Below are positions 12,987-22,188 of a DNA stretch of 64,000 nt, one piece after another. Both the position numbers and the translations under genes were made by a program. Source of the DNA: JBAJNN01 sp036881905 (GTDB lineage: Bacteria; Pseudomonadota; Alphaproteobacteria; Rhizobiales; Im1); assembly GCA_036881905.1 (NCBI GenBank), contig JBAJNN010000005.1, positions 19,098-83,097 of the forward strand, given 5' to 3'. Under the pieces are notes generated by a model. That model did not search any database. It was not told the DNA's origin and saw nothing but the letters and a program-made list of their open reading frames with translations. How positions within the stretch are numbered: position 1 is the stretch's first letter; each line of letters opens with the position of its first letter.

Positions 12987-14567
12987 TCATTTGGCCGGTT
13001 CGGCGTCGCAATCCCACCACATATGGGAGAAATCATAATCGAAGCTCTGCATGGGGACCTGATAATACCCATGCAGACAGATATTGGCGGCAAATCGCTT
13101 CTTTTGCGTCAACAGGAAGACATCGGACTGCCGCTCGTGAAGCTCAGCCTGGATATCCTTGTAAAGACTGTTGCGCCGGTCGGTATCGATGGCCTTGCGC
13201 GACGCATCGATCAAAGCGTCGATCTCGGGATCTTCCACCCAGCTCATCGACGACCACGTGCCCGCGGCCTGCGAGTGATACTGGACGAAGAACACCGAAT
13301 CGGGTGAAGGGTAGGTCGGCGCGAAGAAGACCTGCGTCGCATTCGGCGTGGTAGTGGGCGAGGACGCCAGTTCAGTGATGCGGTTCCACGGTTCGGGCTG
13401 CAATTCCACCTCAAAGCCGATGGTTTCCAAACTGGCCTTGAACAAGAGGGCGATCTCTTCTTCGAATGCAATCTTGGCGACGTAAGAATGGGTGAGTTTG
13501 ATCGGCCCGGAACCGGCATATTTCGACTTTTTAATCTCCTGGGCCGCCTTTTCGAGGTTGAATTTGGGAGAGGCAAGCGTATCCAGAACGGCATCGGCAA
13601 AGGCCGGCGCCAGTGGACCTTTCAGTTCGCCGCCCGGATAGATGACATCTCTTACGGTCGCATAATCCATGGCATAAGCGATGGCGCGACGAATGTGAAC
13701 ATCATCGGTCGGCGCCTTCTGGTTGTTCAACTTCAAATAGAAGCTCGTCGCCGTATCGACGGAAAGTACGCGATAATCGTCGAGCTTCCCGATGGCCTCA
13801 TAGGTCTCGCTGGCCTGATTTGGCGAAGACATGCCGAGCCGCCCACGCGCTGCCAGCGCCTTCACCGTCGCCTCATCGCGGGTGACGACGAATCGCAGTT
13901 CGTCGATGGGCTGTTTTCGGGCCCAACCGCCATGATAGCCCTCATAGCGCGACAGGGTCATGCCGGAGCCGCGCGTCCAGTGGTCGAGCCTGTAGGGACC
14001 GGCGCCGCAAGCGTGGTCGCCAAGCCAGCTCTCGCCCCACTCGCCATCGCCCTTCTCCTTCACCAGATCGGAATTGACGACGAGAATCAGCGGCGTCGTG
14101 GCGATGAACGGGGCGTGCACCCTATTCAGCACGATCTCGACCGTGCGTGGTCCAAGCGCCCTGACGTTTTCCGGTTCGACAAGTCCGGAAAACAGGTAAG
14201 CCGGTCCTTCATCGACAGCGATCAGCCGCCGCAGCGACCACACCACATCTTTCGCTTCGACCGGCGATCCATCCTGGAAAGTGGCGTTTTGTTTAAGTTT
14301 GAAGGTGTAGGTTTTGTTGTCGTCGGAAATGTCCCAACTTTCGGCGAGTTGCGGGACGATCCCGCCATTGCCGTCAACGCTCGTCAGCCCGTCATAGAGA
14401 TTCACGATCGCCATATATTCGGTATAGTCGTTGACCTTGGCCGGGTCGATCGTGCCGAAAATCTGCGTGGCGTTGACGGTCAGCGACACCGTGTCGCGCG
14501 CCAGGGCGGGAAGCCCCGCCGTGGCGGCGATGAGCAAGGCGATCGGGACGCGCAAAAGGTTTTTCAT
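12987..14567 (-). CDS. ABC transporter substrate-binding protein, peptide/nickel type (SBP family 5)
   Basis: Periplasmic receptor for the ABC importer encoded upstream. 526 aa from MKNLLRVPIALLIAATAGLP, a clear Sec signal peptide with likely cleavage after ALA (about residue 24). SBP_bac_5 features follow: NLYDGLTSVDGNGGIVPQLA, then ESWDISDDNKTYTFKLKQNA and GSPVEAKDVVWSLRR. It is the last gene of the minus-strand operon, 40 bases after the second DUF917 gene. The substrate is not known; the hydantoinase-type and DUF917 neighbours suggest a cyclic or amidated peptide-like compound (inference). Confidence 0.9.
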   Translation of the reverse strand: MKNLLRVPIALLIAATAGLPALARDTVSLTVNATQIFGTIDPAKVNDYTEYMAIVNLYDGLTSVDGNGGIVPQLAESWDISDDNKTYTFKLKQNATFQDGSPVEAKDVVWSLRRLIAVDEGPAYLFSGLVEPENVRALGPRTVEIVLNRVHAPFIATTPLILVVNSDLVKEKGDGEWGESWLGDHACGAGPYRLDHWTRGSGMTLSRYEGYHGGWARKQPIDELRFVVTRDEATVKALAARGRLGMSSPNQASETYEAIGKLDDYRVLSVDTATSFYLKLNNQKAPTDDVHIRRAIAYAMDYATVRDVIYPGGELKGPLAPAFADAVLDTLASPKFNLEKAAQEIKKSKYAGSGPIKLTHSYVAKIAFEEEIALLFKASLETIGFEVELQPEPWNRITELASSPTTTPNATQVFFAPTYPSPDSVFFVQYHSQAAGTWSSMSWVEDPEIDALIDASRKAIDTDRRNSLYKDIQAELHERQSDVFLLTQKKRFAANICLHGYYQVPMQSFDYDFSHMWWDCDAEPAK

Positions 14568-14607
14568 GACGGGTTTCCCCTCCGGTTGATACCTGGTCGG
14601 CCCTTCT

Positions 14608-15699
14608 TCATCGGGACAACTCCCCGATGGGGACGTAATCGTGTGAATATCCGAAATAACCGGGACCGACAAGGTCAAGCCCGGCCGGCGTCGCCCATTG
14701 CGGATCGCAGGCCAGCCCGATCATGGTGACGGCGCGGCCGAAGCGCAGCTGTTCGGTGGTCACCGGCAGGCCGCCATCGGCGTCGAGCGCGCAAATCAGA
14801 TCAGGCGTGACCGCCAGAAGGCGATCGTCGCCATCCGAGGCGATGAGATATTCATTCTGGAAATGGACCGTGAAGACACGGCCTTTATCCGCGTCCATAC
14901 CCTTGAAGATGGCGCGGCCGCGGGCGAAACCGCCCTCGGTGCGCCGCTCGATGTCGGTGATGCGACCGGTGAACAAACGCCTGCCGTCGAGACGGTCTAT
15001 CAGCGCCTGAGCCGGGTTGCGGTTCGCCCGGCGCTCGGCGGCGATCATGGCGCCGACTTCCTTAATCAGCGACATGGTGCCGCGCAGGATGGCGCGTTTC
15101 ATTTCGCAACCCGACATGGGATAGAGCGCGACAAGCGCCGCCCCGCCCATCTCGACCGTCTGGCAGCGGGCGAGACGCTCGCCCCAGCGGTTGGAAACGG
15201 TGTCGAGAACAGAGAAGTTGGCCTTGTCGTCGACCAGCACCATCGGCGTCGCCTTGACGCCGTGCATGGTGAAGCTGACCATCTGCAGCTCGGGGAAGGC
15301 CCGCCCCATGCCGTCGCCGTCGATCAGCGGCAGGCCGCTCGCCGCCGCGATCGCGTAGGGAATGGTCGAATTCAGCCCCCCCGCCTCGATGCAGACCAGC
15401 GCATCGGCTCGGCGTCCGAGAACATTCTCAAGCCGTTTCAGCGCTTCATAGGCCTCGCGCCCGTTCGGCGGTTTTTCCAGCATGACCGTCGGCGCGCCCA
15501 TCATGCACACCGGTACGCACAGCGCGTCGTCGGGGACCATATCGGGCGCGATCACCGTGACCGGACCGTGGCGGGCGATGGCGGATTGAGCCATCAGCTT
15601 GCCGATATAAGGGTCACCACCTCCGCCCGTCGCCAGGAAAGCGCCGCCGAGCGCAACGGCGTCCATATCGGAGTCATCGACCGTGAAAACCGGTATCAT
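14608..15699 (-). CDS. DUF917 protein (second of two)
   Basis: 363 aa, MIPVFTVDDSDMDAVALGGA. The glycine-rich FLATGGGGDPYIGKL motif near residues 20-35 and LPLIDGDGMGRAFPELQMVS near 125-145 are hallmarks of DUF917, a family found with hydantoinase/oxoprolinase genes. The ATG overlaps the end of the upstream DUF917 gene by 4 bases. The two copies are clearly paralogous but diverged, suggesting two subunits of one enzyme. Biochemical role unknown; cyclic-amide or amino-acid derivative metabolism is inferred from context. Confidence 0.85.
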   Translation of the reverse strand: MIPVFTVDDSDMDAVALGGAFLATGGGGDPYIGKLMAQSAIARHGPVTVIAPDMVPDDALCVPVCMMGAPTVMLEKPPNGREAYEALKRLENVLGRRADALVCIEAGGLNSTIPYAIAAASGLPLIDGDGMGRAFPELQMVSFTMHGVKATPMVLVDDKANFSVLDTVSNRWGERLARCQTVEMGGAALVALYPMSGCEMKRAILRGTMSLIKEVGAMIAAERRANRNPAQALIDRLDGRRLFTGRITDIERRTEGGFARGRAIFKGMDADKGRVFTVHFQNEYLIASDGDDRLLAVTPDLICALDADGGLPVTTEQLRFGRAVTMIGLACDPQWATPAGLDLVGPGYFGYSHDYVPIGELSR

Positions 15700-16811
15700 G
15701 CGCTTGCCTCATTCATCGCCCGCATCGGCCGCCATGTCAATTCGGTGAAGCCGAAACCGGCCGGCCCGACCACGTCGAGGGCTTCGGGCGTCCGCAATAA
15801 CGGGTGGGATGGCAGGGCGAGCACGGTGACGCGCTGGCCGTAGCGCAGCATTTCCGTGGTAATCGCCCCGCCGGTATCGGTATCGAGAATGACGATCAAA
15901 TCCGGCACGATGACCTCGACCTTGCCATTGCGGGAAAAGACGAGATTTTCATTCTGGATCAGAATACCGGCGGCGTCGCCGGCAAAATCATCGAATCCGA
16001 TCAGCCTGACCTCGCCGCTGACGAAACCGCCGCGCAAATGCCGTTTCAGCTCGTTGATCTTGCCGCGAAAGACGACGGCGCCATCCTCATTCGCGCAGAT
16101 AGCGGCGATCGGAGCCGAACCGGCGCGGCGCGCTTCAAGGACGGCGTTTCCCAGAGCGATCGCCCTGGTGTAGGACCCGGGGATCGAATGCCGCTTCACG
16201 AAGGCGCCCGTCATCGGCGCGCCGGCGAGAACTGAGGCGCCGCCCTGCGCCACCACGCAGGCCCGCGCCATTCGCTCGCGCCATTTCTCCGAAACGGCAT
16301 GGTCGAAAATGACGATATTGCCATGCACATCGCACAGCGCCGAGGGTGTCGAGCAATGGCCGTAAATGGCGTAAGTGGTCATCTGCATTTCCGGGAAAGC
16401 GCGGCCCATGCCGTCGCAATCGACGACGGGCAGGCCGGCAAACGCGGCGACAATCAGCGGTTCCATGGCGTTCGCGCCGCCGATTTCCTCACAAGCGATG
16501 GCGTCAACGCGCAGGCCGAGCCGTTCTTCCACAGCGCGCAGGCAGTTTAAACCCTCGCGCCCCTGCCTGATGCGCTCGAAAGAGACGAGCGGAGCGCCGA
16601 TCCCGCCGAGCGACACGATTCTGGCGTCGTCTTGGAGCTCAGCCAGCGGCAACATCTTCGGCACATGACCCTCGCGCAACGCCCGGCGCGCCCGCAGCTT
16701 GCCGAGATAGGGATTGCCGCCGCCACCGGCGCCGAGAATCCCGGAGCCGATCTCCAGCGCATCGAGCATTGTCTCGTCGAGACTCCAAATCCTTGCCGTG
16801 CGTTCAGGCAT
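15696..16811 (-). CDS. DUF917 protein (first of two)
   Basis: 371 aa. Same architecture as its neighbour: SGILGAGGGGNPYLGKLRAR near the N-terminus, LPVVDCDGMGRAFPEMQMTT in the middle, and a C-terminal ALDVVGPAGFGF block that also appears in the other copy as GLDVVGPGYFGY. It overlaps the hydantoinase-type gene by 8 bases and the next DUF917 gene by 4, so the three are translationally coupled. Confidence 0.85.
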   Translation of the reverse strand: MPERTARIWSLDETMLDALEIGSGILGAGGGGNPYLGKLRARRALREGHVPKMLPLAELQDDARIVSLGGIGAPLVSFERIRQGREGLNCLRAVEERLGLRVDAIACEEIGGANAMEPLIVAAFAGLPVVDCDGMGRAFPEMQMTTYAIYGHCSTPSALCDVHGNIVIFDHAVSEKWRERMARACVVAQGGASVLAGAPMTGAFVKRHSIPGSYTRAIALGNAVLEARRAGSAPIAAICANEDGAVVFRGKINELKRHLRGGFVSGEVRLIGFDDFAGDAAGILIQNENLVFSRNGKVEVIVPDLIVILDTDTGGAITTEMLRYGQRVTVLALPSHPLLRTPEALDVVGPAGFGFTELTWRPMRAMNEASA

Positions 16812-18366
16812 GAAGACCCTCCATTTCGCCGATCACCTTAACGCGAATGCGCGTGGCGTTGCCCGGCAGATAGGCTAAGGGGATGTCCTCGCGCTCGATC
16901 GTTTCGATGGTCTCGGCCTTCGCGCCGGCGCGAATGGCCTTCGCGCGCGCCTCGGCAATGGCCGTTTCCAGGCAGCTTTCGCGGGTCGGCCCGTTTTGCA
17001 GCGAGAAGATACGGTCCACCTCGCCGCCGATCTGGGCGATGGCCGCGCCCACCGCATTGGCGACGGCGAAGTTTTCAGGCCGGATCACCTCCAACCGCCC
17101 AAGCCGGTCGGGCATCAGGATGGAGCCGCCGCCGACGGCGATGACCGGGATCGGGTCGGGAGAGATGCGGCCGCGCTCGACGCCGCGTTCAAGCGTTGCC
17201 GTCATTTCGGCGCGCGCCTTGACGATGAAGTCATGATCGAGCGAGGCGGCCGCCGATGGTCGGGTTCCGACCGCGGCCTTGCCGAGGGCGACGGCGATAT
17301 CGGTCGCCGTCGGCGTTTCGCCGCCAAAGACCAGCGCCTCTCGCGTGATCATATAGCCGACCGATTGCGGGCCGACCGTCACCCCGCCATCTTCCCGCTC
17401 GCGCACCAGCGAGCCGCCGCCAAGGCCGATGGAGAACACATCGGGCATGCGAAAATTCGTGCGCACCCCGCCAATATCGACCACCGTCGCCGCCTGGCGC
17501 GGAAAGCCGCGGCGCAGGGCGCCGATATCCGTGGTGGTGCCGCCGATATCGACGACGATGGCGTCGCGCCTGCCGGTCAGGAAGGCCGCGCCCCGCATCG
17601 AGTTGGTCGGGCCGGAGGCAAAGGTGAGCACGGGAAATTTCCTCACCATTTCGGCCGCCATCAGCGTGCCGTCATTCTGGGTGATGAAGAAGGCACAGCG
17701 CAGACCGGCGGAGGAAAGCGCCTTGGCGAAAGCCTTAACCGTGCGCTCGCTCAGCCTCAGCAAAGAGGCGTTCATGATCGCCGCATTTTCGCGTTCCAGA
17801 AGACCGATGCGGCCGATGTCGCTTGAAAGCACCACCCGTAGCTTCGGGTGTTTTTTCACAAGTCGCGTGCGCGCCTCTTCCTCCATTTTGCTGTTGATCG
17901 GGCTGAAGACCGAGCTGATCGAGGCGGCAGGGAGCCGCTTCGCGCCGATGTCGTCGGCGATGCGGTCGATCTCGTCGGTATCGAGGGCGGCGATCTCGCT
18001 TCCGTCGAACTCGTAGCCGCCGCGCACCATATAAGTATGGTTTCCGGTCGCCTCGCGCAAACTCTCCGGCCAGTCCACCATGGGCGGCAGGCAGGCGGTG
18101 GCGGGCAGGCCGAGCCGGATCGCCGCCACCGGATTGAGGTGCTTGCGCTCGATCACCGCATTAGTGAAATGCGTGGTGCCGATCATCGCGTGAGCGATTC
18201 CCTCGCGATCGACACCCGATCTGTCGATAGCGGTTTCCAGCGCTTCCAGAACGCCGCTTAAGACATCTTCCGTCGTCAATGTCTTCACGCCGGCGAGTAC
18301 GGTGCGGCCCTGCATGATGACCGCGTCGGTATTGGTTCCTCCGACATCGATTCCAAGACGATACAT
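16804..18366 (-). CDS. Hydantoinase/oxoprolinase-type ATP-dependent hydrolase subunit (HyuA-like)
   Basis: 520 aa. The N-terminal actin/Hsp70-like nucleotide-binding motif MYRLGIDVGGTNTDAVIM is diagnostic. GTTHFTNAVIERKHL and a second phosphate loop, DIGGTTTDIG near residue 270, complete the hydantoinase/oxoprolinase fold. Family members hydrolyse hydantoins or 5-oxoproline with ATP, or carboxylate ketones with partner subunits. Here the partner is not HyuB but a pair of DUF917 proteins, so the reaction is open. Located between the ABC ATPase and DUF917 genes in one operon. Confidence 0.88.
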   Translation of the reverse strand: MYRLGIDVGGTNTDAVIMQGRTVLAGVKTLTTEDVLSGVLEALETAIDRSGVDREGIAHAMIGTTHFTNAVIERKHLNPVAAIRLGLPATACLPPMVDWPESLREATGNHTYMVRGGYEFDGSEIAALDTDEIDRIADDIGAKRLPAASISSVFSPINSKMEEEARTRLVKKHPKLRVVLSSDIGRIGLLERENAAIMNASLLRLSERTVKAFAKALSSAGLRCAFFITQNDGTLMAAEMVRKFPVLTFASGPTNSMRGAAFLTGRRDAIVVDIGGTTTDIGALRRGFPRQAATVVDIGGVRTNFRMPDVFSIGLGGGSLVREREDGGVTVGPQSVGYMITREALVFGGETPTATDIAVALGKAAVGTRPSAAASLDHDFIVKARAEMTATLERGVERGRISPDPIPVIAVGGGSILMPDRLGRLEVIRPENFAVANAVGAAIAQIGGEVDRIFSLQNGPTRESCLETAIAEARAKAIRAGAKAETIETIEREDIPLAYLPGNATRIRVKVIGEMEGLHA

Positions 18367-18394
18367 TGGTCTTTCTCTCCGTTTCCCATCGGGG

Positions 18395-20077
18395 CTATGA
18401 TCGGGCGCGCGCGCCGACGAGATAACGCCGCCGTTCCTCGGGGCCGATGTGGGGTTTGAGGTTCTCTTCCTCCTCCGACATCACCGGCGCCGCGGCGATA
18501 AGGGCGCGGGTATAGGGGTGACGCGGCCGGGCAAAGACGATACGCGGGCTCCCCGTCTCCACGATCCTGCCCTTCAGCATGATGGCGATGCGGCCGCAGA
18601 AATTGCGCATCAGCGACAAATCATGCGAGATGAACAGGAAGGTCAGGCCAAGCGTGTCGCCAAGCCGGGTCAGAAGCCGGATGACGTTCCTTTGCACCGA
18701 AACGTCAAGCGCCGAAGTCGGCTCGTCGAGCACGATGATCCGCGGCTCGGCGGCAAGCGCGCGGGCGATCGCCACACGCTGCTTCTGGCCGCCGGACAGC
18801 TCATGGGGGAATTTCGACGCATAGTGTGACGGCAAATCCACGTCGCAGAGCAACGTCTCGATGCGGCTCGCCGCGGCCGCCCCCCTGACGCCGACAAAGG
18901 CCAGCGGCACGGCTAATGTCTGGCCGACCGTGCGCTTCGGGTTCAGTGACGTGCCGGGGTTTTGGTAAACGAGCTGGATACGGTTGCGCCGCGCCGCCGC
19001 GGATCCGGCGTCAACCGGTTTACCGGCGATCATGATCGCGCCGCTGCTCGCGTGGGCAAGTCCCATGATCATGCGGGCAAGCGTGGTCTTGCCCGAGCCG
19101 GACTCGCCGGCAAGCCCGAAAATCTCGCCCTCGCGAATGGACAACGAAACCTCTTTGACCGCGACATGGCGCGAGCTCTTGGCGAACGCGGACCGCCTCG
19201 CGAACGCCTTTGAAACGGCGGTCAGTTCGATCATCGGCTTTGCCGTCGATGCGGGCCGGTTGACCACGGCCGCGCCGTAAAGTGGCGGAATCGCTTCCAC
19301 AAGTTGGCGGGTATAAGCCGCTTGCGGGCGGCGAAACAGGCCGGTCGTCCGCCCATACTCAATGATCTCGCCATGGCGCATGACATAAATCTCGTCCACC
19401 ATCCGACGCACCAGGCCGAGATTATGGGTGATCATCAGAAGCGACAGGCCGTTATCCGAAACCCGCCGGTCGATCAGCGTCATGATTTCGTCCTGCGTGG
19501 TGACGTCGAGCGCCGTGCCGGGTTCATCGGCGATCAGCAGCTCCGGCTGGTGCAGGAGGGACAGCGCAATCAGCGCGCGCTGGCGCATGCCGCCGGAAAG
19601 CTGTGCCGGATAAGCGGCGAAGATCCATTCCGGATCGGACAGTTGAACCTTTCGCAGCACATCGAAGATGCGCGCCTTACGCTCGGCGCAAGAGGCGCAG
19701 ATCCCCAGGCGCCGATCAGCGAAACGCATCACATCGTCAAGATGCCGACCGATCTGCAACACCGGATTGAAGGACGATAAGGGGTCCTGCATGATGATGG
19801 AGAAAGCGGTCCCTTTCAGCGCCTCGCGCCGCTTCGGCGGCATATCGAGCACGCTCTCGCCGCGTAAGGATATCCGCCCGCTTTCGATCCGGGCAGTGTC
19901 GGGCAACGTGCCCAATATCGCCCTGCCGGTGAGCGATTTGCCGCAACCGGTCTCGCCGATCAGTGCCACGCGCCCGCCTTCGGGGACCGACAGCGCCACA
20001 TCCTTGAGAATATGTTGGCGGCGACCATAGGCGCTAAACGACACATTGAGGTCGGAAATATCGAGAAGGTTCCGCAT
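18395..20077 (-). CDS. Peptide-type ABC transporter ATPase, two fused nucleotide-binding domains
   Basis: About 560 aa. Domain 1: Walker A GETGCGKS (about 41-48), signature LSGGMRQRALIALSLL, Walker B LLIADEPGTALD. Domain 2: Walker A GESGSGKT, signature LSGGQKQRVAIARAL, Walker B IIVLDEPTSALD. Each domain ends in an OppD/OppF-type tail (RRPQAAYTRQLVEAIPPL; RPRHPYTRALIAAAP). It corresponds to DppD and DppF fused in one chain and powers the permeases encoded immediately upstream. A GTG three bases further 5' is an alternative start. Confidence 0.92.
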   Translation of the reverse strand: MRNLLDISDLNVSFSAYGRRQHILKDVALSVPEGGRVALIGETGCGKSLTGRAILGTLPDTARIESGRISLRGESVLDMPPKRREALKGTAFSIIMQDPLSSFNPVLQIGRHLDDVMRFADRRLGICASCAERKARIFDVLRKVQLSDPEWIFAAYPAQLSGGMRQRALIALSLLHQPELLIADEPGTALDVTTQDEIMTLIDRRVSDNGLSLLMITHNLGLVRRMVDEIYVMRHGEIIEYGRTTGLFRRPQAAYTRQLVEAIPPLYGAAVVNRPASTAKPMIELTAVSKAFARRSAFAKSSRHVAVKEVSLSIREGEIFGLAGESGSGKTTLARMIMGLAHASSGAIMIAGKPVDAGSAAARRNRIQLVYQNPGTSLNPKRTVGQTLAVPLAFVGVRGAAAASRIETLLCDVDLPSHYASKFPHELSGGQKQRVAIARALAAEPRIIVLDEPTSALDVSVQRNVIRLLTRLGDTLGLTFLFISHDLSLMRNFCGRIAIMLKGRIVETGSPRIVFARPRHPYTRALIAAAPVMSEEEENLKPHIGPEERRRYLVGARARS

Positions 20078-20080
20078 CAC

Positions 20081-20959
20081 TCAGACCTCGACGTCGAACA
20101 TGTCGCGCAGCCCGTCTCCCAAAAGGTTGAAGCCGAGGGTTGCGTAGAATATGGCCAGACCCGGCCCTAAAACCTCCCACCATTGTTCCGGCAGAAACTG
20201 TCTGGCGTCGGCGACCATCGAGCCGAGATCGGGTGTCGGCGGTTTGACGCCGAGCCCGAGGAACGACAAGGTCGCGCCGAACAAAATGACGAAGGCCGCA
20301 TCGAGCGTCGTCTTGACCGAGATGACCGAGATGCAATTGGGCAGAATCTCGCGGGCGAGGATGTGTAGATGGCCGGCGCCGGCGAGACGGGCGGCTTCGA
20401 TAAAATCCTCCGCCGCGACGGATTTCGCCACGCGGTAGACGAGGCGCGCATGCCAGGTCCACCACACAAGCGTAATGGCGATCATGGCGTTGACAAGATT
20501 GGGTTCGAGCACATTGCCGATCGCCAGCGCCATCACCAAAGGCGGGATTGCCAGCATGACGTTGGTGAAGCCGGTCATGCCTTTTTCGATAATCCCGCCG
20601 CACCAGGCGGCCACCAGGCCGAGCGCGGCGCCGAGGGGAACGGCGATGGCGAGCACGCCCGCCACCAGGAGCAGCGAGAGCCGGAAGCCGAAAACGACAC
20701 GCGAAAGAATGTCGCGGCCGACCTTGTCGGTCCCAAGCGGAAAAGTCAGGTTGGGCGGGGTGTGGCGGGCGGAAAAATCGACGACGGCGCCGGCATGATC
20801 GGGGAAGGGAGCGATCAACGGCGCGAAGAGGGCGATGAAAACCACCGAAACCACCATGAAAGCGCCGATCCGCGCCGAGCGGTTGCGCGAGAATCGGTAC
20901 CAGGCCATGGCGCGGGGCGAAAGCCCCGGGCCGGGCGCGGCGGGCGCGTCGAAGGCCAT
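20081..20959 (-). CDS. Peptide-type ABC transporter permease, DppC-like
   Basis: 292 aa from MAFDAPAAPGPGLSPRAMAW. An N-terminal OppC leader with a first membrane helix (IGAFMVVSVVFIALFAPLIA) is followed by the HTPPNLTFPLGTDKVGRDI block typical of DppC. The binding-protein-dependent transport domain has the EAA loop around FIEAARLAGAGHLHILAREI. The ATG overlaps the dppB-like stop (ATGA). A very long alternative reading upstream of 20959 is a shadow of that permease gene. Confidence 0.9.
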   Translation of the reverse strand: MAFDAPAAPGPGLSPRAMAWYRFSRNRSARIGAFMVVSVVFIALFAPLIAPFPDHAGAVVDFSARHTPPNLTFPLGTDKVGRDILSRVVFGFRLSLLLVAGVLAIAVPLGAALGLVAAWCGGIIEKGMTGFTNVMLAIPPLVMALAIGNVLEPNLVNAMIAITLVWWTWHARLVYRVAKSVAAEDFIEAARLAGAGHLHILAREILPNCISVISVKTTLDAAFVILFGATLSFLGLGVKPPTPDLGSMVADARQFLPEQWWEVLGPGLAIFYATLGFNLLGDGLRDMFDVEV

Positions 20960-21987
20960 CAGCGGACCTCCTGCAAACGAAGCCGCGGATCGATCAGCAT
21001 CACGATCGCGTCGACCAGAATATTGACGGTCACGAAAAACAGGCCCGAAACCAGCACCACCGCCATGACCGCGTTGATATCCTTTTGCAGGATGGCTTCG
21101 AGCCCGTAGGAAGCGAAGCCACCCCAGGAAAACACCATCTCCACGACGAAGGCATTGCCGATCAGCGAGGCGAATTCGAGACCCAGAACGGTCAGCGGCG
21201 CGATCGACGAGAGCTTCAGGAGATAGGGCCAGACGATCACGCGCTCGGGCACGCCAAAGGATTTGAGCGTCAGCACATGGTCGCGCCTTTGCTGCTCGAT
21301 CATGGCCGAACGGGTGATGCGGGTAATCTGGCCGATTCCCGCCATGGCCAACGCCAGTGCCGGCAGAAGAATATGGCGGGCCGCATTCGCGAACACCTCC
21401 GGGCGAGCGGCGAGAAGGGAATCGACGAGAAGCAGGCCCGTCGGTCCCGCGGGCGGGTGGAGCGCGGGATCGATGCGCCCGATGATCGGCCAGCGGCTCA
21501 GAACATTGGCCGCCGCGAGCTGCAATATTATGGCGAACAGGAAGCTCGGCATGGTCACGCCGATGATCGAGACCAACCGAGCGATCGTGTCGATCCAGGA
21601 ATTGCGGTAGCGCGCCGTGACGACGCCAAGGGGCACGGCAATGACGATGATCCCCAGAACGGCGACGATCACAAGTTCGAGCGTCGCCGGCAACAACGAT
21701 GCAATTTCGCCGATCACCGATTTGCCGGAGATCAGTGATTTGCCGAAATGACCATGCAGCCCATTCCAGAGATAGAGTGCGTATTGTGTGATCACGGGAC
21801 GATCGAGGCCCATGGAGGCGCGCAGGGCATCGACTTGGGCCTGCGTCGCGTTGGGTCCAAGGGCGATACGCGCCGGATCGCCCGGCACCACGCGGGCGAG
21901 AATGAAGATCATCAGCGACAGGACGCAGAGAACGCCGATAAACCCGACAAGGCGTTTTAAAATCGCAGAGATGCACTCCAAAATCAT
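20959..21987 (-). CDS. Peptide-type ABC transporter permease, DppB-like
   Basis: 342 aa from MILECISAILKRLVGFIGVL; ATG 22014 is an alternative nine codons upstream. First membrane helix, then FILARVVPGDPARIALGPNA and LGLDRPV-type DppB N-terminal motifs. The later EAA-type loop is DHVLTLKSFGVPERVIVWPY. About six membrane helices are expected. It forms the channel with the DppC-like protein. Confidence 0.9.
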   Translation of the reverse strand: MILECISAILKRLVGFIGVLCVLSLMIFILARVVPGDPARIALGPNATQAQVDALRASMGLDRPVITQYALYLWNGLHGHFGKSLISGKSVIGEIASLLPATLELVIVAVLGIIVIAVPLGVVTARYRNSWIDTIARLVSIIGVTMPSFLFAIILQLAAANVLSRWPIIGRIDPALHPPAGPTGLLLVDSLLAARPEVFANAARHILLPALALAMAGIGQITRITRSAMIEQQRRDHVLTLKSFGVPERVIVWPYLLKLSSIAPLTVLGLEFASLIGNAFVVEMVFSWGGFASYGLEAILQKDINAVMAVVLVSGLFFVTVNILVDAIVMLIDPRLRLQEVR

Positions 21988-21997
21988 TGTCCGCCGG

Positions 21998-22046
21998 TCC
22001 ACTTTAAGCGTCATTGGTGATTTTATCCTGAAACGCTCCACTTTAA
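21998..22046. promoter_or_regulatory. Paired TCCACTTTAA direct repeats before the transport operon
   Basis: The decamer TCCACTTTAA occurs at 21998-22007 and 22037-22046 with 39 bases between starts, just upstream of the dppB-like gene and downstream of the LuxR-type regulator gene. GCGT and ACGC flank the spacer. Direct repeats in this position could be operator sites for the adjacent regulator; this is inference only. If ATG 22014 is used, the first copy would be coding. Confidence 0.35.
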
Positions 22047-22188
22047 AGGTGACGGAACCGCGCGCGCAACGGTAAAACCGGATAGGTTTTGGGCGAAAAG
22101 GTCTAGGTTTTCAAGAAAATGGCATGTCGCAAGCGCGCAAATCCTAACGCTTGGGGCCAAGTGCAACCGGCTTTTGCGTCAACGGCGA

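Noticed and set aside
20081..21976. A 631-residue open frame covering both permease genes
   Set aside because: Its N-terminal half is low-complexity Arg/Pro-rich sequence antisense to no gene but out of frame with the DppB-like permease; only the last 292 codons are a real protein.
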